Shown piece by piece: positions 41,301-54,284 of a DNA stretch of 64,000 nucleotides; within the stretch, counting starts at the first letter, position 1; every line of letters starts with the position of its first letter. Both the position numbers and the translations under genes were made by a program. Origin of the DNA: Dipetalonema caudispina (Eukaryota > Nematoda > Chromadorea > Rhabditida > Onchocercidae); contig JABVXV010000032.1 of NCBI GenBank assembly GCA_013365325.1, forward strand, positions 124,001-188,000, written 5' to 3'. The notes under the pieces were generated by a model that worked only from the letters and a program-made list of their open reading frames with translations, did no database searches and had not been told where the DNA came from.

Positions 41301-44300
41301 CAAATTAATGTTCAATGTGTTGCCATGAATGATGAAGGGACAACAAGCAAACAACTCGTTATCCGCATCCTGTGTAAGTTTTACTTTTTATTGAAATATA
41401 GGGAATGTATAAGTTAATTATTGATTTCCCACGATTAAAAATTTTCGATTTCGATGTATACTTCCAGTAACTGTTGTCGGATTTTGTAGCACCGCCCATG
41501 GAACCGGTCATTTATGGATTTGAAGGGATGATACTTTTGGAGGGTGAAACTTTGAACCTTACATGTGAATCTCAAGGAGGAAATCCACTGGCAACGTTAA
41601 CATGGTTCAGGGGTATCGAAAAGGTTTAAAACTTTTTCTAAACTATAATTTGAATAATACATCTCTGATCAAAGCTCTGGATGAAAAGGGAGTTTCAAGA
41701 TTATGTTGTTAAGAAATGGCAAACATTTCAACGGAATTGCCTTTCTATTATTTAATGCAGATTTCCTTGCATTCATTTTGAAGATTTCTTTCCTTTTTTT
41801 TACGTTTTCTTTTATCTTTTTCAAGAATTTTTCCATTATAGCGAAGCTCCAAACATAAACATAAAGTTCGCTGGAAGGAGGTTAGGCTATTGGTAGTTGT
41901 AACATTTTGTCTTGTGACCACTGTGTTGCGTTATTGTTCTCTATGCATTAATTTGTTATGCATGTATGCTTGCTGAACAGTGAATATATTACTAATTAGC
42001 GAAAGTAAAGGTCGTAATTTTTCAATGCTTACCTATTTGTTATTAAAATATTAGTATAAGATTTGTTCACCACAAATCTGAATTTTACATATCTCTATGA
42101 GAGAAATAGGGGCGCATGGATTCATTTAGAAACATTTTTTTTTTTTTGCACATTCATCTTGTCTTCGGTTTTTGTATATGTTTTATCAATTTATCAGTAT
42201 GCAACATTTTTAGTTGAGAGGAACAAGAAGTGCTATATCGGGTGACATTTCACAAAGTGCTGTATCACTTCTTCTTGATCGTACGATGAATAATCAACAA
42301 TTAAAATGCGAAGCTAGAAATGGAGCACTAGATGAACCGCTTGCTGTCACAAAAACTCTAACTGTTTTATGTTAGTGATATGATTTTTGGATTAGTAGAT
42401 GGGGAAAGTTGGGATAGTTTTGCCATCAAAAAAAATATTTTCAGTTCCACCACGGCGAGTTATTGTACGTCAGGATGACCGAAGCAGACGACTGATCGTA
42501 GCAGGAGAAATCACAAAACTTTTTTGCTTGGTCCATTCTTCAAATCCAGTTGCGGAATTAGTATGGACTTTCCCAGTTGTTGCCAATTCCGGATTGTTGT
42601 TTGAGGAAAAACGCAGTAATCGATCGTAAGTTGAATTAATAATACCGTTATTCATGCTTACATAGGTTAAACTATTGTCTTGTTCAATGGTAGAGAAATT
42701 CTGTAGCCCTACCATTCGAGTTATCTTGAAACGTTTCATCGATTTAAAATATTTTAAGGGATCAAGATTATGGCGGATATGAGGTGGAAAGTGTTGTTGA
42801 ATTCATTCCAACAGAAGAGATGAATGGCGGTGAGGTTCAATGTACTGCATCACATCCGCAGTGGGTTGAACAGAAAGTTGCAGTATATCCATTGAATATT
42901 CTTTGTAAGTTGTAATTTTTAGTTAGTACAAAAAGTTAGGGTATCTGCTGCGGTTTTTTACCGTATGAAATTCAAGGGTTTTACTTCACGTGGTTTCCGT
43001 AAATGATTAAATGATGTAGTTTTTAGTTGCTCCACGAATGATAGTAGGTGGACCTTTAGCGATTGTCATCGGTGAGGGTGATGACTTCAAAGAAAATTTA
43101 ACATTACGTGCTAATCCACCAGTAAGTACTTGGAGATGGCGAAAAGATGGTTCGCATTTTGAACACGTGGTCGGAGCTATCACAGCCAGAGGTACATTTT
43201 TCAAATCATGCAAATTTCTCTCATTTTTCGAGCCCGTTTGTTGCTTGATTTTAGGGAATCTGTTGCAGGGCCTATCTTATCTGGACGTTCAGTTACCAGA
43301 TTTGATAGCGGTATTTTTACGCTTATAGCGGGGAACAGTGTTGGCACGGTCAATGTTACAGTCCATGTGACTGTGGAATGTAAGCATTATTATTTGAATC
43401 TTTTCAAAGTTTATTTGTTAATAAGTAATACGCACCTGAAAAATTGAAATATGTTAGCTTGCTTCTCAGAAAATTTCGTAGAATGAGTTAGCCTCTTGAA
43501 GGAATTTAGAAGGGATGTATTGTTCTAGAGTCATAATTGATATCTCTTTTAACTTTCTCTATTGATATTCAGATGCAGCGTATGTAACGCATATAACCTC
43601 ACCAGTAGTGGCATCCGCAGGTGAGGAAGTGGTTATGGAATGTGAAGTGGATGGCGTTCCTAAGCGTGATGGTATGGTAAAATGGTTACATGGAGAACAA
43701 GTTATTGAAGGAGTGTCACTTGTTGGACAGACCAGAGCTGTTATGCGACTTAATGCTTCATTTGAAACAAGTGGTGCTTATACTTGTCTTGCCGACAATG
43801 GGAAAGGGGTGGTTAGTTTTATTTATTTGCGTTTTTCAAATGAATTTAGTAATTACTATTGTAGTTGATGTCTTTGGAAATTATAAAAATTATGGATGAA
43901 TCGCAATGAGTTTATGGTTGTTATAATAAATTTTAATGCCAGATTTTAGAAATCTTATTTAAGGTTAATCGCAGTGTGGCCTATCTGTTGGTAAATCGTG
44001 CACCATCAATCGTTAGGCAACCATCGCTTTTACGAGCAGCTGGACCTTTGGGTGGACGGGTACAGCTGCGCTGTAGAGCACATGCAGTTCCAGATGCCCA
44101 TTTTCAGTGGGTCGTTCAAGGCCAAGCAAGTCCAGTCCGCCGTAATAGTTCTAAATATTCCTTCACAACCCTTCAATTGAATTATTCCACATTTGAGGTT
44201 GGCATCATTCTCGTCATTTAGAAGGATCTTATAGTTTTTAAAAAATTTACTAAATTTAATTCATGGTTATTAAAGAGTGTAAGAAACGCTTGAATTCCAG

Positions 44301-46319
44301 GGTGTGCTTTATATATCTTCCATGGATCGTTACGACTACCAACATCCAGTAAAGTGTTTCGCAATAAATAGATATGGAGAAGATACTGTTGAGATTCGGG
44401 TCAGTCCGCCAACAGCACCAGATACTCCGATCTCATTACGTGTTTTAAATATTACAAAAAATTCTCTATCGTTTAATTGGATTCCTGGTTTTGATGGAGG
44501 TTCGGAACAAATATTTGAAGTGCGCTACCAGACATCTATGGAAAATGTTTATCATATCGTTAATTCGTCATTACCGGTTGGTTTTTTGGAATGTTTGAAA
44601 TTCCACATCATCGTTGTTCAATAAAATAGGTGAAGTGATAAATCGCATTTCATATGCCAGTAGTTTTTCGGGTATTGCGGGCATTCTTCAAAGAACCGAT
44701 TTACATTGAGTAAGTTTAAAACACAAAATACACTCCTTCTGTTTTTCTTAGCCTCCATTGAATATCGTTTGGATTTTGTGAGGAATTTTAGGAAGTAGAA
44801 ATCCGAGGATTGGAACCAGCTTGTCTGTACGAAATTTCAATCCGGGCACGGAATAAACGTGGCATGGTGTCAGAATTTTCTCGGCCACCCATTATTGTGT
44901 ACACAAAAGACGAATACGGAATGGACGTTGTTAGTGTATCAAAGGTTGGCTGATGTTTTGCACGTGTTTTAGAATTTTTCAAGTTTTCAATACTTGGAAA
45001 CTGTAACTTATGTTGACTACTTTGAGGAATTCAGTTATAGGCATCTCAAAAAACATACGTTTCTCTAAAAATGGCTTCAGTTTATTTGTTTTAGAAAGAT
45101 TCTTTTCCTGTGTCAGTAATCGTGGTATTTGGTATATGCTGCGTAATTCTGCTGTTAGTAAATTGTTTTCTACTCTGTTACATGCATCGACGAAAACGGA
45201 GAAGGAAGATGCAGGGTGGGTTTGGTAACGGTTGATTCTTTCACTTCGTAAAGTCCTAATGAATAGATTTTAATTAGTTTTCCTCAATAACAGCGAAGTC
45301 AGCTTTCGTGCTATTCTTTCTACAGTAATTTTCCAGAAAAAACAGAGATGGTACGAAATGCTAATAATAGTGGCTCAGATGTAAGACTGGTACAGATGTA
45401 CGGAGCATTAGCAAATGTTGAAAGCCCATGTAGGCCGGATTCGACTAATACAAACAGAAGCGAATTAGGTCACGGACCAGATTCCGAGGATGACCAGAGT
45501 TTGCGAACAATGATCGTATGTGTTAATTTATTTTATAAATAATTTCTACTTCATTTTTCACTCCCAATGCATATTTCCTATGCTTTATGTTAATCAAAAT
45601 ATATTTTTTGAGGAGGTTAGTCCAAATGGATATGTGCAGCAAGTGGACCCAGTTAATTACTATGAACGAGAATGTTTGGTTGAATATGAATTTGATCGTA
45701 AGTCGTAACTTTCTCTAATTTGTTTTCCAAATCTCAATTTTGCATTTTTTTTTTTTTTATTTTTATTGCTGAAAAATGCCACCCATCAATTTTTAGCAAA
45801 TCTGTATGGCGATGTTATCAAATCGAGTACGTTGCGAGGGTCACCGCATAATTACGTCAATCTTCGATATCCTGTATTTCTTTCTTGACTTTTTCTTTTT
45901 GCATAAATAAAGTAAACAAAACGAAATATCTGTGTTTCATGTAAGTATTGAAATAATTGATAATACAAATGATGTTTTTGTAAATTTAATAGTTTAGGAA
46001 TTGATTTTAATGAGGTTCCATGTTGTTGGATAAAATTATTAGCTATTTATTACCTTTTTTTATTTAGAAAGTATCGGAAAACGGTGATACATCGGTCAGC
46101 TTTACCGGTGGAGGTTCACTGTCGCTGATGACGGACGTGAATGATGTTGATTCTCCACGTCGAATACATAAACCACGCATTATTGATGCCAGTTCTTCAA
46201 CCAATTTGCTCGTTAACACTAATAACACCACGCCGCAAATGTTGAGCACATTTTTACATCGTGGTGGTATACATACCACTCCATTTAATTATGCGCATGT
46301 TGACGGTGACCTCGTGTAA
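38302..46319 (+). CDS. syg-2: Nephrin/SYG-2-type immunoglobulin-superfamily adhesion receptor
   Basis: Twenty-four exons: 38302-38397, 38493-38587, 38805-38986, 39386-39611, 39702-39793, 40064-40236, 40732-40855, 40923-41001, 41153-41373, 41490-41623, 42214-42370, 42445-42625, 42759-42904, 43027-43191, 43269-43379, 43573-43811, 43964-44197, 44301-44576, 44792-44944, 45095-45215, 45337-45515, 45613-45697, 45797-45873, 46068-46319. Phases agree throughout and give about 1265 residues, close to nephrins. Order: signal peptide (about 1-20), nine Ig domains (exons 2-18), one FN3 (about 925-1017), membrane span (about 1034-1058), basic stop-transfer MHRRKRRRK, and a cytoplasmic tail with tyrosines (NGYVQQVDPVNYYE, HNYVNLRY). 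Ig7 lacks both canonical cysteines and corresponds to the nephrin spacer. The family binds SYG-1/Kirre partners across cell contacts to place synapses or filtration junctions. The exon 22 acceptor (ttttttgag) is weak; the other joints look sound. Confidence 0.92.
45906..45911 (+). terminator. Possible alternative polyadenylation signal inside SYG-2
   Basis: AATAAA lies 33 bases after exon 23. If the exon 23 donor is not used, the frame reads through into the short peptide VFLS and stops at 45886-45888, just ahead of this signal. That would give a SYG-2 isoform lacking the residues of exon 24. Seen in sequence; use of the site is inference. Confidence 0.3.
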
Positions 46320-49262
46320 CCTTTTTTCCTAAAAGCCTGTTGTTTCATGCAAAATACTTTGTGAGATCCAGTTGGTTGTGATGGTTTTGACATCATAAAA
46401 TTCCAAATGAAGTCAAAAATGAGAAATAGGAATTTGTTATCACGGAAGATTATATTTTGTTTTGGACAACGGGTAGATGTCACTTTTGGCTGCTCAAATT
46501 ACTCAATACATCACAGCCAGGGTGCTTTTATTGGTATGCATTTATGTTGTACTAAAAAACGTTAACTCCGATGTTTGCCGACGGGTTTTCCTTTCTTTTT
46601 TATTCAGAGTTATGCTTCTTCGCATTGGCAACTTAATTGAATAATTTGCTCTTTTTAAATTCCATATTTCTATTCTATCGTCTTCGCGTTTTCTTTCTTG
46701 TCTGAAATATACTAGGAAGTTTTTTTGAAATTAGTGCAGCTAATTTTGCTATAACACGTATGTGTTGCCTTTGTTAGTTGGTGCTAAATTGTATTTTCTC
46801 AAGTAACTGCCTCATAATGCGTTCGCAGACTTTATACTAGCTCCATTTCATTCATTTTTTTCTTTTAAATTTTGATTTCTTTATTTGAAGTTCCAGTACT
46901 TTATCAGAAACTGCGCCGCGTTGTTGGTTCTCTAATCCAGTTTTGTTAACATATGTGCTGGTAAATTTTGTCTTAAATTTTATTTTTTGGTTACTACTGG
47001 TTTGCTCAAACTGTTGCCATTTTACAATTCGTAGTTATTCATATAAGTAAGTCGAGCTGTTAGTTAATAGTGCATGGAATTATGGGAAATCATACTGTTA
47101 TTTCGTGCTGTTTTAATATAAAATTTTAATAAACATGTTTTCATTTTGTCCTCTGGTATAGCAGAGCATTTCATTTTCATCGGTAGCCTAACCATTGACT
47201 AGGTAGAAATAAATTTTTGGGATCATGCATTTATTTCGGCAGACTGATACGTGTCATTATCAAATATGTGGTTGTGACACTAACGTATTCAACTAAATAT
47301 TCTCAAATTTGGACAAGTGGTGTTTTGCTGGTCTGTGATTATTGGAGTGATTTTAAATTGGTTTTTGTGGCGTTTGCTAGGATTGAGGGATTAGCATACG
47401 CTAGGAGATTTTCTGAATAGTTAGATTTTTAGGAGCGGGGTGGAGCCGGGTTTTCCCAATAGTTGATTGAGCAAAGAAGTTGGTGTTACGGTTTTTTTGA
47501 TTTCAGATGATTAAAGTATTGCGTTCAAGATGAGTCGTGTGGCTACTACAGTTGAGTTCAGTGTATCCCTTAATAATAGAGAGGTTGAAGGTGGATTATC
47601 AAAGTTTTAGGCGAAAGTTAGGAAATGGCTATTAGCTCTGTCTCTAAGAATATTCAAACTATATCGTTAGTAGAGTACGTTTCTTATTTCCTGGCCAAGT
47701 ATTTCGAAAAATCACCATGGATACCACCGGTATGTAGAAGTGTGTAGGACTGGTGCAAAGGGGCAAGGTTGAGTTGGATAGCTGCCTAGACAGGATGGCC
47801 TTGCCGATTTGCTCACGTTCCTGTGCACAAGCTTGATCTGGTACTGAATGCCTTGCTGCTACTTACTGCCCAATGTTTTCAATGTCCATGTTTTCCTATT
47901 TGGCTACTGCCAATTTGTTATTGCTCAACAACGCTTCGAACGACATGCATTGCCTACAGATCATATTGTGGTATTTCATTCTCATTCTTTCATTAGCTGT
48001 CATAATAAAACTTTCCTTTACGTTGAATTATATTAGCTGTTAGATTTTACAACTAAGAGCAAAGATACTATTCCATATTTAACTAGAATTCACAAGGTTA
48101 CTCGGGGTTTTCTAAAATAATGTTAGTTTTTCCTGCTCTTGAAATCCTTACTATCTTTAAGAGGGAGTAATTCTTTGTCCTTTTTCTTCAATTTATTTTG
48201 AAGTTTCTCTTTTGAAACCTTGGAAATTAGGAAAAAAGAGTAGGTCAATTACGTATGATTTGTTCCCGAAACAAAGGGTTAGATCACTGAAAATGCTGAA
48301 TTTTCGATTTGAGTAATATGACGATCATTTGCTACACAGGTGCACTCATCCAATTCTAATGTTTCTGTCGCTGATTGGGTAGTTGTCATCTCAGATGAAT
48401 CAAAAGTTGAATTCCAAGAAAAGTTTCTTCATGGAAAAGTTTGGTCTGGCAATTCAAGATTAAACTTCCAACCACATGGACAAACGGAAAATTTTTCCGC
48501 TCACAACAATGTGCTTTCCATTTTCAAGCTTTCACAAGCAATTCTGCAAACAAAATGCGAACAAATTCAAATAAGTTTATTATTTTCATTAAAAAAAAAC
48601 CTGTTTTCTTTAACTGCAAACTTTTCCAAAAAAAATTGTTTTACTCAAAAAAGGGATAATTCGCATACGAGGATTTCGATTGCATGCTTAAAAAGGAAAG
48701 AGTGACTGCAAGTACCAACTAAGCTATTTACTGCAGATCTTTTGGTTTTTTAATGACTGGTATGATCATTTCATCCTCAGAAGTTCTTTACACTATCCGT
48801 TGTCGGTCAGAATTTAAAAAACCTTTTTATCTCTCTCTGTCAGCATGATAGTTTCAAAAGCATTACTTCATTTTTAAAGGGTTATAATTGCAAGTTTTGG
48901 TTTTCCAATTAATCTAATGATTAATTAGTTTCCAGGATTAGATGAGAGCTTTGTTTTTCTTAAGGATCGATTAGGAAGTCATCAATTAAAGCTGAAGAGG
49001 AAGAAAAGAAAAGACAGGACGGTTAAAACTTCCTCTAACTCTCAGTTTTCTAAATTATCTTCATTGCTTATTGAAATGCAAACTTTTTTGGATAATTGAA
49101 GCATTCACTGATACATTAATTAATTTATGAAATTCGATTAGTCATGATGTCAAGGAAATGTCCTCCTTCTGGTTTTCTTTTTTTTTTTCAAGCCCGTAGA
49201 AATGTTTCATTTTGATTAAACTGAAGTCCGCCAATTAATGAATTATTATATTCTATTTTCAG
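46320..49262. other. Intergenic region between SYG-2 and the unknown membrane-protein gene
   Basis: The first part is SYG-2 3' untranslated sequence. From about 47,420 to 47,990 the sequence is less AT-rich and word-rich but has stops in every frame. A frame open from an acceptor-like site at 48,339 to 48,705 has a fairly protein-like first half (VADWVVVISDESK, with possible N-glycosylation sites) and could contain a 5' exon of the next gene, but I could not join it convincingly. Nothing else was recognised. Confidence 0.4.
47128..47133 (+). terminator. Candidate polyadenylation signal of SYG-2
   Basis: AATAAA about 810 bases after the SYG-2 stop codon, a clear candidate 3' end signal in this stretch. 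An end nearer to the stop using a variant signal is possible. Confidence 0.35.
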
Positions 49263-52200
49263 ATGTTTCTGAGGACAAATCGAAGCAGTGATGGTCATTC
49301 CCATATGGAATATAGGGCCGATAAGAATGTCAACGTAATTTTCTCCAGTGGTGTTACTGAAGTGAATGCATTCAATGGCCGATGGGCTCGCGTTACGGCT
49401 GTTACTTGGCAGTTACCTTTGCCCCGTCAAATTACCATCAGTTCCAATATTTTAAATGATCTCAGTCGACAGCTTTATATTGTTTCAATCAGCAGTAACT
49501 ACAACATTAACATAACTATTTTCGACGCACAGGTTAACATCTCTAAAGTTTTTATATTGTTCTGTACTTCTATTAATCACTTAAATATATTGGTTCAGTT
49601 TTCGTTTTAAAAATATCCCTGAAGTTTTTTCTAAGATCCTTGCAATTTTTTGATCTAATTTTTATCAAGAACTGCTATAATTTTATGGTAATAGCTATTT
49701 TCACTTTAGCAAGAGTTTTTGCAAATCTTAAATTAACAACATTATTCAGTTGCAAATGCGATATGGAAATATTACCGTACAGATAACATCTGATTATCGT
49801 TTCCTGAGGATAAGATCAGAATTGTACATGGTTAATTTAAAAACTATTGTATCACCTTTTGAAATGTTGATTTCTGACCACGAGATGATTGTACGATGCG
49901 AAAATGAACGGGCAATTGTGCAGCTGCTCCCCAATTCGTCAAATATCATCATTAGCACAGATCAATATTCTAGGTATTTAAGTTTTTGGCAAATCAATTC
50001 AGAACACTCTGCAAAACCTGAAAATTTGTGTTTTATAGTTTTTAAAAAAGCTAATCATTCGGAACAGTTTTTCCATCTCTGCTTCTTGGTATAAGATAAC
50101 ACTTTTCATAGAGTGGTCATTGATCGTGGAAGAGAAGCGGTCATCTTAGGAGGTCAAGAAATACGTCCGGCTGGCAATATAAATCTTTTATCAACGCAGT
50201 TAAAAATTTTGTTAAAATCTGGCAACATTAGCTCCATTCATGCATCTACAAATCGTTCACAAATTACAATGCAGACTACCTCAACAAATGTTCTTTTTCT
50301 TTTATGATTATTTAAATTTTTTTCCTTTTTTTTCAGAAAGTTGTTCTTTATGTAGTTGACGAATTGGTTAAAAAATATAGAAATGCAAAAATTGAAATTA
50401 TATTAATGGATTTTTTGTAACTCATTTGTAGCATAAAGATGAATTCAATATCTGTAATAATTCTTTAATTATCAATTGCACATGTTACAGATGGCTTCAA
50501 CAGCTGAGCATCATGTCGTGGATATTACTGGTGGGAAAATAAATTTACATGTTTTCACAGGCAATGTTTCAATGGATATCGTTGCAAACACTCATTCAGA
50601 ATCATTGCCAACAATGTTAACTCCATTTCGAACTCCTCAGGATAATTTTCAGAACATTACAATGGATAATTCCGACCGTAATTTTCCTACAGGTGAACCA
50701 AATAATAGCAGTAATAAATCGGTATTGGCTACACAAACACCACTTACAATGATTAGCCATTCAGTTTTAGATGAAAGTAATGATTTTCAAGTTGGAGTTA
50801 CTGCAACAACCGGTGACCATATTGATGAAAGTATTGAACCAGCTTTTACGATTCCTTTGCTTCCTTGGTTAACACTGTCATCCATAAAACCTACTGACAC
50901 AGTTTCACTTGTATTTCCTGAACTATCAACAACGACCGTTTTGACCAACAGGACAACTTCAAAGCCATTAAGTTCTGCTGAAAATATAGCTCCATCTCAT
51001 TCTGAAAACACTTCATACGTAACTTTCATTACTGAAGCTACAAAGACGGAACGGATTGGTACCTCGATCGATACGCCAAAAGTTGGAGAAACAACGACAG
51101 CACCAATTATTTTAGTAAATTCGTCAACAGTGGCTTCTTCAGATACGTCATCCAGGTTAAGAACCGCATATTCCAGTTCTTCATTGCTAACAACTGTGAC
51201 TTCGAGTATGTTACTCGGTTCACCAGCAACTATGCTTTCAACCATTCCACTTATTCCGGTTAAAACACTGACAAGCAGCCGAACAACTGACATCATTATT
51301 AGCAGTATGCCGGTCACTTCTCTCCCACAGTCATTTATTAGCACTTCGACAACAAGTAGCTCTAGTAGTGTTACTGAGGTTGTGGTTTCTGAAAAAGAAT
51401 ATTCTAACGATGAGAATCCAGAATATGTTCAAACCGACTTCATCGAATTTAGTTGGGATAATATTGCAGAAAGTAGTATACCCATTACAACGACTACTAC
51501 TATGATTGCCATCACGGCGCATACAGGTGGATTTATCGCATTTAATTTTGAATTTTGGAGAATTTAAAAAAAATCAGAGATAGCAACTTTACAATTGTCA
51601 GAATTGTCAAATCGTTCATTGTAGCACCTCTTCTAATGATAATAAAATCGACTGCTCTCCCCAAACATAGCCGTACATAATTTATCATACGGGATTCATA
51701 GTGTTGCTCGTCTTATCATCCTTTCTAATCTGTTTACCCTTTTAAATTTCAATTTTTCGGATAATCCGATCTTCGACATGACAACATATTATATTCCATG
51801 AATTCTCAGACTGATATATCAGCTGTAGAGTGCAACAAAAAAAAATGCTTTATTTGAAAATTTCAGATGCAGAACTAAGTGTTACATCACAAAAAATACG
51901 AAGTACTGAGTGTATCGAAATAGAACCAACAGAAAGGAAGAATATCCGTAAGTTGAAGTATCATTACTACTTTTCCGGTTTTGTTTGTGGTTTGTCATTT
52001 TTTCCTTAAAAGTCAAAGACTTAACGGAATCACTTCCAACCTTATTTACTTAATATTATAAAAATTCAATTGATTTTCTGAAACCAATTTTTTGTCACAA
52101 AAAATTCAACACTGCCTTGTTTTTAATGTTAAGTATGTATTGATTAAGTTTATTTTTGAAGTTCGTTTGTTTTGATGTTCCAATTGCCTGAACTGCATAT

Positions 52201-54225
52201 GTCATATTTGTTTAGTGTTCGCTGTTCTTAAGATTCTATATTTTTTGTTGATTGCGTATGTTGAAAGTTTAGCAGAGTTCACGCTGATGACCTCTTTTAT
52301 TTGTAGCATTGTTTACCAAAGAACCAACGGTAATGACTGCATCAGAAGCGACAATAAAACCGATCTCTGTGAAAACAAACCGTTCAATTGGTCATTATTT
52401 CGCAATTTTCATTAGATACTTAAGTGATTCTTTATTTATATTTTCTTCTGCTGTTTTCACTCTTTTATCTCTTCAGAAATTTCAGGCTCGGCATGGACTC
52501 CATTTGCTTCTGTACCATTTGAATTCCCACCAACTGCTCATTATTCGTCCACTGTTTCACTTCGAAAAGGTTGTTTATTTCATGATTATCTCTCTTCTCG
52601 AATATTATTACAAATCCAAGGACGACCCGCCAACATTACAGTTCCTTTTACTTCAAAGACTTCAAATTTGCTTTGAGTTTCAGGTGATTTGATCCTACAA
52701 GATAACGAAGCAAAGAGTGAAATAACTTTCGACACAAATGAAATTTCAAAGAATAATGAATGGAATAAAAGTGCTTTGGATATCCCTTCCATTCCGATGA
52801 CCACAGCTCTAAAAGAAATTTTCGGTAAAATTGTGCAACACAGTTTTCCAAGAAAAGAAAGTCAAAATAGCCATGAAAATTCGGGAACTGGATTTGGACA
52901 ACAGCAAAATTTCTTTTCCAGTAGTAAATTCAAACGTGCATTGTCTAGCTTTGAAAATGAAGAAATCTACGAACTTCAGTTGAAAATTCCATTTGATATC
53001 AATTTAACATCAGTGGAATTGCATCGCGAACTACTGCTAGCATTGAAAAGATTTGTTCTTTTCACTAGCTTACATGAAGAACGCTTACCGATCAGTGAAG
53101 ATGCAGTACGGATTAAGGTCATTTTTATTTTTCTTTTTTCTTCAATGTTATTTAATTGTTTTTCTTTTTTTTTTTTTTTTTTTGTTATGAATTGGCTTCT
53201 TCTTAGTAATTACTTGTCTTTGTTACTGTGACTATAAAACTTTTAAGCCTAGACGCGCACCAGAAAGTAAACTGAAATTGTAAAATAAATTGGCTTAGCA
53301 TTTCCAAGTTTACCATCATTTATCAACTCAACTTACTACTGGTAGAATATTTAAGTATTGAACTTCGAAGCTTATTCAGTAATAAAGATTTACCAAATTT
53401 TTTGTTTTTATTATTTAAAATTTTCAGATAACAAATATAGAACGAAATGGTGAATACCTAAAAGTACTCTACTCAGTGTCTATTAACGCAACGGTAACTT
53501 CCTACACAAGTGATTGTAGTATCGGGGTAAGCTACTTCCTTTAAAAAGTAAAATTATTTCTCAATTTCTTTACTAATAACATCGATTGTATTTCATGAAA
53601 AATAATAATAGTTGGATGTGTTAAATCAGTCTAAAGTGGATTTCATACACTTTATTACACACTCTAAACCAATGAAGTTTTTTTTCACGCACAGGAATGG
53701 ATAGCGCAAAGAAGTCGCCACTAACATCGTGGAAGCCAATAAAAGATGACAAATTTTCTTTCAATTGTGAAATCTGCACATTTAGTTGAGGGATGTATCT
53801 AATTATTGCAAAAATGAGATTTTGCAGTAAAATCATTTAATGTAATTAATCGTAACTTATTGAAGATGAATGAAGCATCCAATTGCGCTCGAAATCATGA
53901 ATTCAGTGGTACTAATTTACTGTTCGTCATAGTCGGCATTCTAATTGTTATGATATTTTCCACTGGTGCTTTATTGTTTTGCCACAAACAGTGTTACAAC
54001 TTTGCGGTAAGAATCGCTTTTTTATAAATGCTACTTTCAAGTGAATGAATAATATCACACAATGAATTGTCATTTTATGTCATATGATATTGTCTTTGTC
54101 TAACTTTGGCTATTGGTCAAACACAACTGGTTCTGCAATAGTTACACTAATTTGCAACTTCATTTTGTTCTCACTTGTTCTTTTCGCTTTTCGTTTTTCA
54201 GAATCTTCCAAAATGTCCCATTTAG
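49263..54225 (+). CDS. Unrecognised single-pass membrane protein with Ser/Thr-rich stalk (5' end uncertain)
   Basis: Eleven exons with agreeing phases: 49263-49532, 49750-49973, 50112-50289, 50491-51526, 51867-51947, 52307-52390, 52477-52569, 52684-53117, 53428-53526, 53866-54006, 54202-54225 (stop TAG); about 887 residues. The first three exons encode a beta-rich, N-glycosylation-rich region of repeating hydrophobic strands (for example YRADKNVNVIFSSG and RYGNITVQITSDY). The large exon at 50,491 is a Ser/Thr-rich, mucin-like stalk. Next comes a compact, more conserved-looking juxtamembrane part (about 720-830; PFDINLTSVELHRELLLALK, LPISEDAVRIK, ERNGEYLKVLY) with cysteines before one membrane span (LLFVIVGILIVMIFSTGALL) and a very short tail. 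It is probably a cell-surface glycoprotein. No family was recognised; the juxtamembrane part faintly recalls SEA-type modules but shows no cleavage motif. The first ATG follows an acceptor and gives no signal peptide, so an upstream exon is probably missing. A 30-base in-frame exon at 50,337-50,366 is possible. Confidence 0.68.
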
Positions 54226-54284
54226 TAATAGATCTTAAATTTTTGTTTACAAACAATACCATTATAGGATTTTTCGATAAGGAA

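Noticed and set aside
43248..43268. Upstream acceptor (ttttag at 43,253) for SYG-2 exon 15
   Set aside because: Its frame hits a stop codon, whereas the gttgcag acceptor at 43,268 gives a continuous Ig domain in phase.
50997..51344. 115-codon minus-strand frame inside the Ser/Thr-rich exon
   Set aside because: Antisense shadow of the long plus-strand coding exon.
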